From an uncultured Saprospiraceae bacterium (lineage in GTDB: Bacteria > Bacteroidota > Bacteroidia > Chitinophagales > Saprospiraceae), in NCBI GenBank assembly GCA_937923345.1, contig CAKZVJ010000135.1:1-51689 (forward strand): DNA of 51,689 nucleotides, read 5' to 3'. How positions within the stretch are numbered: position 1 is the first letter of the stretch; the number at the start of each line of letters is the position of its first letter. Below the pieces are notes generated by a model. It was not told the DNA's origin and made no database searches. It saw only the letters and a program-made list of their open reading frames with translations. This document shows, piece after piece, positions 1 to 7,300 of this stretch. The translations under genes were made by a program, and so were the position numbers.

Positions 1-257
1 TAGCCTACCATTGGACCTATTCCCCAAATGAAATCGCTTTGCCCAAAAAAACTACCAAAGTTGATAAGTGCATCTGCGCCATACCACAATCTATCTCCTA
101 TGGCTTGACCACTTTCATCAAAATATTCACTATTTCTTTCAGTAGTCGTTTTCTTCTTTTTCTTTTTTTTCTTACGTGTATATTGTGCGTCAAGATCAAC
201 TGTAAAGGCAGTCATTAGAAACGCAAGCAAAAAACCAATTACAAATAATTTTTTCAT
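1..257 (-). CDS. Outer-membrane beta-barrel protein, 5' part only
   Basis: The gene starts at the ATG complementary to 255-257 and runs off the left edge of the window, so only the first 85 codons are visible. They encode a signal peptide of about 25 residues ending near DLDAQ, then an unusual run of eight lysines (RKKKKKKKKTTT), then a stretch with LWYGADALINFG and GIGPMVGY. Aromatic/glycine alternation of that kind is typical of small Bacteroidota outer-membrane beta-barrels, which often carry 'LWYGG...PMVGYK'-type motifs. I infer a beta-barrel protein of unknown role. The lysine tract just after the signal peptide would sit in the periplasm or at the barrel N-terminus. A TAnnTTTG-type box lies about 50 nt upstream on this strand. 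Substrate or partner cannot be stated, and the 3' end is missing. Confidence 0.6.
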   Translation of the reverse strand, partial: MKKLFVIGFLLAFLMTAFTVDLDAQYTRKKKKKKKKTTTERNSEYFDESGQAIGDRLWYGADALINFGSFFGQSDFIWGIGPMVG

Positions 258-306
258 ATTTTATTCCTTTTTCCCAAACCATAGAGGTTGGAGTTTTTAA
301 TACTAT

Positions 307-314
307 CAAATGTA
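307..314 (-). promoter_or_regulatory. Candidate -7 box for the beta-barrel gene
   Basis: On the minus strand this reads TACATTTG, an exact match to the Bacteroidota -7 consensus TAnnTTTG. It sits about 50 nt before the ATG at 257. No clear TTTG is present 19 nt further upstream, so only half of the consensus promoter is supported. Confidence 0.35.
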
Positions 315-386
315 CTAATATATTAACATATTAAATAAATAAAATGTTATCTCAACAATGTTAGCATTGTGTTAAGCTAAACATTA

Positions 387-3335
387 CTATTCAAAGGAAG
401 GTCTAGACGCTGTTTCTTTACCATATCCTTTATTTAGGAGATACGTGTACCAAGCTTTTGCACGATTAATACTAGAGAAGTGAACAAAGGTCTGATAGTT
501 GTTTAGTTTGTCATGGAAGCCCAGATTATCCTGAAATTCTTCTTCGAGAATTTTAGTGATACCGTACACATAGTAGTCTCTATTTCCTCCTCCTTTACCA
601 ACGAAAGGCTGAATAATATCATATTTTAAAATATGGGTTATCTTTTCGTAGTCTAGCTCTCCTTTTTTGTTTTTAAAGTCAACACCAAACTCTTCTAAAT
701 AAGCAGAGTAAAATTCTTTGACACTCATATTCTTGTGTCTATTCAAAAAGGTCTGCAGTTCTGCATTAGTAGCAATATCAAAAATTGGAATTCCAAAATC
801 TTCCGTAAGAAAGCTAAGGTCCAAATTTCCTTTGTTGTTTACCAGTCCATCTACATGATCAAGTATAACCCCTAAATCTTCAAAGGTAGACTTGGCCAAT
901 ATCGTCTTCTGTAAGTCTGCCTTGAGGGCTATATCTACATCTAACTCAATACTTGCCACCAGCTGACTCTCGATATCTTTTCCAATAAATATTATTTGAA
1001 TGATATTTATTTGCGTGGTTCTATCCTCTATTTCTCCAATAAATTCTGACTCTTTTAGATATCTAGATAGTATAGAAAGTATCTGATTCAGTTCTTGAGA
1101 GATAAACTCTGAGTTATAGATATAGTTCCTGAACCACTGATATCTAAACAGTCTGTTTACTACAAAGGCTTGGTCATCTAGGCTGAACTCTTGAATGGCT
1201 TCTAAAGCAAATTTTAGATTAGCTTTTGGGTCTTCACTATTGAAGAATCTCATTATTGATCCAATTTCTCTATGGGTAAATGTTCTCTCTTTTAAAAACA
1301 TGAGGTCCTGGCAGTTGAGCTGCTCCTTAATGGCTAGCTTCCTGATATCTTTTGCTGGACTTAATTTTTTGATAAAGCTTAGTGTTTGTTCCTTGTCGGT
1401 AGTAAGAGTTTCTTCAAAGTCTAATAACTGATTTATTTGACTGTATTTGATCTCAGGGGCAGCTATCATTTTTGTTATTAGTTCTTCTTTTGCATCAGCC
1501 GCCTTTTCAAAATCAGATTTTTCGTTAGGGTCTATCCCAAAAATTTCTTCCTCGATATAGTCTACCACCAAAGTCCTAGAAGTATGTGCTTGTATGTATT
1601 TTAAGGATGTTATTAATTGTACATCATTGAGATCTATTATTTTGTTGTACGCTTTTGCCATGCCTGATCCATCAAGCTCTTTAAACAATGCCGCTTTATA
1701 AATAAAGTGTGTTAACCATTGCCTATCATTTTTCATTTTATCCCAAAATGCAGCATACATATGCTCAATTAATCTTCCAGTAGAAAAGGAGTTATCTCTA
1801 TTCGCAACGTGGAGAATGCCCCAATACTCGAGTGCTGGTATATCCTTTACTTGTGCAATAGAGAGTATTTTATTTTCTAAATTAAACCTTTCTTTTTCGC
1901 TTTGTGTATATTCTAATTGATCTAATAGTCTTTGAATTGGAGTACTCAATTTGTAAGGTATTTCAAATTCCTTATTGTAAGTTACTAGCTTGGTTGTTGT
2001 TTCTAGGTAGTTATATTTTAAAGAAGGTATTTTCTTGTTGGTTTTTTTCATTACCTTCTTATACTTATTGATTAGCTTTTCTACTTCATATGGGTCTCCT
2101 TCTGTTAGAGAAGTGTAAGCCTGTATAGCAATCGTATCATTTACAGAATTTAGCCTTCTTATTAATCTTTCAAGATTTTTTGTTTGCGCTAATTTTTGTT
2201 CCTCGCTTACAAATCTCCATTCAGAATCTGCCCAAGTATAATCTTGATAATGTTGCGCCCAGTAGATTAGTAAATCCTTTGAAAGCTCGATTTCTTTCTC
2301 ATTATTTACTTTTATTAAGGTCAGATTTTCCATCAATTTTATGATGTCTTTTTTGATACCCTCATCTTTACTAGTGTATACAAAGGCAGCAAGATAGAAA
2401 AGTACTTTCGAGTCGTGCGTATCTAAAAGATTTGATATGAGTAATCGTACATCATCTTTTGGTTTAGTCTTAGTACACAAGGTGGTACCGTAGAAGTCTA
2501 CTTCATTGTAGTAGTATTTGTCAGAAACCTTATATTTGTGTTCGATGGATTTTTTTATGCTATCTTTTAGAATAACATTATTTTTGATGAAACTTTGGTA
2601 CTTGTTTTTAATCTTATCGATTGGTTGCTTTTTGTCACTTTGCTCAAAGATCATATTGTGCAACTGATTTATAAAATCAGAGTTGAGGGGCTGCAATTGC
2701 ATTATATTATTAACGCTCGCTTTTAACTCCTCATTTGGCACAATAAACTGGAGTGTATTGTGATCTACCAAGCCTTGCTGTATAGCAGGGTCTTCTATAT
2801 CTAAGCAAGTCAAAATTTTATTGATCGGTACCCCTTTATGCAGTTGAAGAAATTTAAGGGCAATTAAATTCTCTTTTTGTTTCAGTTCATTCTTTTCATG
2901 TTGCAGATCTAAACACAGTTTAGAAAATGCATCCATAGGACTAATCGCCTCAAATGATTCACTCTTTATGTCTCTTCTGATTTGTTCCAAGGGAACAGTG
3001 TAGTACATCTGGAGTATGTGGGAGTACTTTATTTCACTCCTATAAGTATAATAGAAATCGAAGAATTTTTCTTTGGAAATGCTTTTGTCTAAGGATACTT
3101 GCTCTGACGGAAATATCGTCTTGCTCCTTAGAATTTCAATAGCATGTTGGCGTGTATTTTCTCTATCGAGAAAAGTAGCTATATCTCTTAAGTATCTACT
3201 GTTTCCAGATTTTAGCTGCCATTCTAGTTGGTACAAAGCTTTACTGTCCAAACTTCGGGGTACAAAGTCGGTCTGTGAATAGGCTTCCATTAACAAGCCT
3301 ATACAAACTAGAAGGGTCAATACAGTTTTACGCAT
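387..3335 (-). CDS. Large exported protein of unknown function (982 aa)
   Basis: I do not recognise this family. The protein starts with a clear Sec signal peptide (MRKTVLTLLVCIGLLMEAYSQ, cleavage likely after SQ). The mature part, about 960 residues, looks mainly alpha-helical: rich in Lys, Glu, Leu and Ile, with few cysteines and no transmembrane segment. It has no T9SS sorting domain at the C-terminus, no lipobox and no obvious catalytic motif. The last 100 residues include a glycine patch (GKGGGN) followed by a helical, aromatic-rich end. A helical-repeat scaffold in the periplasm is a reasonable guess and no more. The gene lies 120 nt downstream of the M23 peptidase gene on the same strand, so the two may be co-transcribed. 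The ATG at 3335 directly begins the signal peptide, which supports this start. Confidence 0.7.
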   Translation of the reverse strand: MRKTVLTLLVCIGLLMEAYSQTDFVPRSLDSKALYQLEWQLKSGNSRYLRDIATFLDRENTRQHAIEILRSKTIFPSEQVSLDKSISKEKFFDFYYTYRSEIKYSHILQMYYTVPLEQIRRDIKSESFEAISPMDAFSKLCLDLQHEKNELKQKENLIALKFLQLHKGVPINKILTCLDIEDPAIQQGLVDHNTLQFIVPNEELKASVNNIMQLQPLNSDFINQLHNMIFEQSDKKQPIDKIKNKYQSFIKNNVILKDSIKKSIEHKYKVSDKYYYNEVDFYGTTLCTKTKPKDDVRLLISNLLDTHDSKVLFYLAAFVYTSKDEGIKKDIIKLMENLTLIKVNNEKEIELSKDLLIYWAQHYQDYTWADSEWRFVSEEQKLAQTKNLERLIRRLNSVNDTIAIQAYTSLTEGDPYEVEKLINKYKKVMKKTNKKIPSLKYNYLETTTKLVTYNKEFEIPYKLSTPIQRLLDQLEYTQSEKERFNLENKILSIAQVKDIPALEYWGILHVANRDNSFSTGRLIEHMYAAFWDKMKNDRQWLTHFIYKAALFKELDGSGMAKAYNKIIDLNDVQLITSLKYIQAHTSRTLVVDYIEEEIFGIDPNEKSDFEKAADAKEELITKMIAAPEIKYSQINQLLDFEETLTTDKEQTLSFIKKLSPAKDIRKLAIKEQLNCQDLMFLKERTFTHREIGSIMRFFNSEDPKANLKFALEAIQEFSLDDQAFVVNRLFRYQWFRNYIYNSEFISQELNQILSILSRYLKESEFIGEIEDRTTQINIIQIIFIGKDIESQLVASIELDVDIALKADLQKTILAKSTFEDLGVILDHVDGLVNNKGNLDLSFLTEDFGIPIFDIATNAELQTFLNRHKNMSVKEFYSAYLEEFGVDFKNKKGELDYEKITHILKYDIIQPFVGKGGGNRDYYVYGITKILEEEFQDNLGFHDKLNNYQTFVHFSSINRAKAWYTYLLNKGYGKETASRPSFE

Positions 3336-3455
3336 TCGTCGCTAAATCAAAAAAGGACTTATGAATTTTGAAATCCTTTCCTCATGGTGATAATGCAATA
3401 ATTAAACCGTTTCGAGACAGATTTGCATATTAAAATAGAAAAAAATGACGGGTCT

Positions 3456-4094
3456 TTAAAACTGACGATTATTTCGTATAAATGCGGATGGATCTAGATA
3501 GCCTTCCCAATCACTGGAATAACCTGGACCCATGCTCATATCAATGAAATCGCGCATTTCAAAGTGTAAATGAGCTGTATACGCCCCATGCGCGGTCCCA
3601 ATGGTACCCACTTGATCTCCTTTCAGAAGCAGCTGTCCTTCATGGACATAAATTTTGTCTAAATGAGCATATACCGTTTCCAAATAATCAAATTCGGAAT
3701 GCCCCTCTAATTTGTGCACTACTCGTACCACATTTCCCCATCCGCAACAAATGTCTTCCGTGAGGGTGACGACTCCATTTCCAGACACATAGACAGGATC
3801 ACCCAAATCTGTATTCCCACCGCCTTTTCCATTCCAGTCCTCTCCAAGATGATTTCTATTGCCGAATCTGGAAGCTAAATAGTAGTTTTCAGCATCGGGT
3901 TTGCCGACTGGAAAATCAAAACTACTGGTCAAATAATGAGGATTGAAATAGAAAATACTATCGTACTTGTGGATTGGATAGGCACTTTCTTCTACTGGGA
4001 CAGCTTTAGTGAGTTCACTCCGATTGGTGAAACTAATGAAGGTGATAACACTAAAAATGCCTATTCCAAGGATATTTTTCAATAATGACTGCAT
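3456..4094 (-). CDS. M23-family metallopeptidase (LytM/peptidoglycan endopeptidase type)
   Basis: The C-terminal two thirds carry the LAS/M23 signature: an H-x3-D element (HLGED) followed by the late H-x-H element (HLHFEMR) after a run of beta-rich sequence (GDPVYVSGNGVV, VYAHLDKIYV, GDQVGTIG). These residues normally bind one zinc and cut peptide crosslinks in peptidoglycan. I chose the ATG at 4094, giving 212 aa, because MQSLLKNILGIGIFSVITFISF then forms an N-terminal signal or anchor segment. The upstream ATG at 4181 would add 29 residues with a second hydrophobic stretch in front of it, which is less natural. An insertion between the two metal motifs contains GKGGGNTD and a CCGWGN segment. 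The target (own wall remodelling or another role) cannot be told. The next gene on this strand is the 982-aa unknown protein. Confidence 0.8.
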   Translation of the reverse strand: MQSLLKNILGIGIFSVITFISFTNRSELTKAVPVEESAYPIHKYDSIFYFNPHYLTSSFDFPVGKPDAENYYLASRFGNRNHLGEDWNGKGGGNTDLGDPVYVSGNGVVTLTEDICCGWGNVVRVVHKLEGHSEFDYLETVYAHLDKIYVHEGQLLLKGDQVGTIGTAHGAYTAHLHFEMRDFIDMSMGPGYSSDWEGYLDPSAFIRNNRQF

Positions 4095-4238
4095 GTTGTT
4101 CAAGAATTCGTCGATACATTTAATGCCAGTATTGAGCGGCATTAGGATCATAATTAGGCTTAAAAATAACGACTCTGTCAATAAAATGCACGATTTGTTA
4201 AGAATCTTAGATTTAATTAATCCTTAAAATCTTTTTGT

Positions 4239-4246
4239 TATCTTTG
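4239..4246 (+). promoter_or_regulatory. Candidate -7 box upstream of the 1,798-aa adhesin
   Basis: TATCTTTG matches TAnnTTTG exactly and lies about 105 nt before the TTG start at 4352. No TTTG occurs at the expected 19-nt spacing upstream. The 257-bp gap between the divergent M23 gene and the adhesin is AT-rich and otherwise featureless to my eye. Confidence 0.35.
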
Positions 4247-4351
4247 ATTAGCTCACAATCAACTCACTTGGCAGCAACAAATTACAATATCATATTATAG
4301 TAATTTTCTATTTGTTATTGGTTTTGACAACAATTCATAATCCTCCAAAGT

Positions 4352-7300
4352 TTGGCAAATAATCTATCATATTGTCCTTTCGCATTTGCTTTGATATGGT
4401 CTTTCTTTGTTTTCACTGGGACCGTCTTAAGCCAAGATTGTGGTTGTATCAATTGCCCGGTAGATATTGAAGATCAATCCATAAGTACTGCTACTTTCAA
4501 GGTGGATGGTGCAGCAAATAATTCACTTACGACCAATTCCATTCAAACTGTTCTTATCAAGTTTAATCATTCTTTTCCTTCAGAATTAGAAATGAAATTG
4601 ATTTCACCAGCGGGTCAAGCGGTTACGCTAATTGGTCCACTCGGTACCTCGGCGTCTGCGGTTTTTTTTGGAGGGTTTAATGTCTCTTTCATCACTGATA
4701 TAAATAACACAGATCCTGATCCAGGAATGAATAGCATTTGGAATAACGCAGATCTTTCGGGGATACAACAATACTCCGGTTCCTATTTACCCTTCTCAGG
4801 TAGTTTATTAAATTTTAATACAGGGACTGTTAATGGGGATTGGTCTCTAGAAATAAGTGATCCCTTATTATTTGATGAGGGTACTTTGGAGGAATTTGAA
4901 ATTGTCTTTGTGGATCAAGAAGGGATAGAGTGTTGTGAAGCAGATGCTGGTACTTTGGAAGACAATATGCTGACGGCCTGTGAGGGAGATGAAAGTCTGA
5001 ATCTTTCGATTAGTCCCACCTTCCCAAGCGGAGCACCAAACGAATCTATCTATGGATATCTTTTTGTTATTACAGAAAATGATGTGATCATTGACATTTC
5101 CGCGAACCCGGATTTGAGAACCTTTATGCCGGGTCTTTACAGTGTGTATGGCTTCTCTTATGATCTTTTAGACGAAACGCAAATACCTAGTCCAAACGGA
5201 TCATTAACATTAACTGATTTTGCCACCAATATTGCAGGCAATAATCCAATTATTTGTGGAGATATTTCCGATGAATTTTTAGAGGTAGAAATTTTAGGAA
5301 ACGCATCGGTGACTTTTATATCAGATACACTTTGTAATGGGGAGAGTATTTTTTTGGGCGACCAAGAAATATTTACGGAAGGAATATTTAGAGATACATT
5401 TAATACGCTTTCAAGTTGTGATAGCATTGTTCAATTAGAAATCCTTGTTGGAATATCAGATACCATGGAGTTGTTTGAAAGTACCTGTACGGAAAGTTTT
5501 GTGGGAGTAGATACTTTTCACTTTGCCAATCAAGTGGGTTGCGACTCAGTAGTTTTTGTTACTACTAGTTTGCTTCCTTCAGATACCATTTTTATGGAGA
5601 CAGAAACCTGCACTCTTGTTCAAGATATGCAGACAGATACTCTTACTATTTCAACACCAGAATGTGACTCGATAATTATTACAACTTTTTTTTATGAATT
5701 GCCTGACACGGTATTTTCTATTAGTAAAACATGTTTGCCTGACGCAGTCGGATTAGATACATTTTTCATCAACCAAGGCACGCTTTGTGATGATATTGAA
5801 ATTAGAGAGACCATTATGTATTTGATAGATACCACATTCTTCAGCCGGAATACATGCGACGAGAATCAAGTTGGAGAAGTGATCATGACATTTCCTACAG
5901 ACACCTGTGATAGGGTGGAGGTGACTACTTTTAGCCTTGTAGCTTCTGATACAACTTTTCTAGAAATAGAGAACTGCAATTCCTCACTTGCAGGTGTAGA
6001 TACGCTGTTTCTTTCAAATGAAAACAATTGTGATAGTTTAGTTATTACGACAACTACTTTTGTGGATTCAGATACTACACATTTTGAAGTCTTTAGTTGT
6101 GATGTGTTAGATGTAGGAATGGATACAATATTTCTGAGCAATCAATTTAGTTGTGATAGTCTGGTGATAACAGCTACTTTTCTTTCACTAGCGGATACTA
6201 CATTCATTATGGAGAGTACTTGCGATATAAATCAGACTGATCCAGTTGTTGAGATATTTGCAACATTAGATTGTGATAGCTTGGTAATCACTACATTTGA
6301 ATTTGTTGAATCAGATACCACTTTTGAAGTCGGTTTTGCTTGTGAAGAAACTGTTGCCGATACAGTATTGCTGCAAAATTTTGAGGGCTGCGATAGCCTC
6401 GTTATTACAAATTTTGTTAACACCAGTATAGAACCATTATTACTAGAGGAAAGTACTTGCGATCCAATGATGGTCGGTACTATAATGGATACGCTAGAAG
6501 GTCAATTTTGCGATAGTATTATTATTACTAATTTCAATTTGTTACCAGCAGATACTCTTAGAGTCTCAGCTTTTGTTTGTTCTTTACAAGAAGAAGGTTT
6601 AGATACTGTTTTTCTTTCTAATACTGCGGGCTGTGATAGTTTGATTATTACAGATAATATTTTTGAAGAAGTTGACCCAACGCTTATCAGTAATTTTACT
6701 TGTGATTCGGAATCCCTAGGATTAGATACTTTAATATTAATATCTGAGTCTGGATGTGATAGTTTAGTTATAGCTAATTTTATGCTTGCTGAGGCGGATA
6801 CTATTTATGCTGAATCTATTGTTTCTTGTAATGTAGAAGAAGTAGGGAGTGATACATTAATATTTGCTACCAATTCTTGTGATAGTGTTGTCATAACAAA
6901 CACTGTATTTGAGCCTTTGGATACTACTCTTGTTGAGTTAGGAGAGTGTGATTTGTCACAAAGCAAAATGGATACTATAAATCTAATATCTGCATTAGGC
7001 TGCGATAGTATTATTATTGTAACCACGATTCCATTACAAGCTTCTTTATCAACTACAAATGTAATTGTCAACTTGCCTTCATTAGTTAGGATGGATACCT
7101 TGTTGCTAACGAATGCAGCAGGTTGTGATAGCTTAGCAATTACTAATTATATCTTAGAAACGGAAGTGCCAGATACCGTATACGTAGAAGTGCCCACCTG
7201 TGAATTTAACATGGAGCCTGATACGACTATTGGAATAGTTGGAGAGGTTATTATTGAAACATTTATTCCGATTATTATAGATACTACTTTTGCAGAAAAT

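Noticed and set aside
387-3935. Shared GKGGGN word in the 982-aa protein and the M23 peptidase
   Set aside because: Six residues of low complexity in different structural settings; most likely chance, so no functional link is claimed from it.
4095-4181. Upstream ATG for the M23 peptidase
   Set aside because: It adds 29 residues ahead of a good signal peptide and creates a second hydrophobic segment; the ATG at 4094 is the better start.
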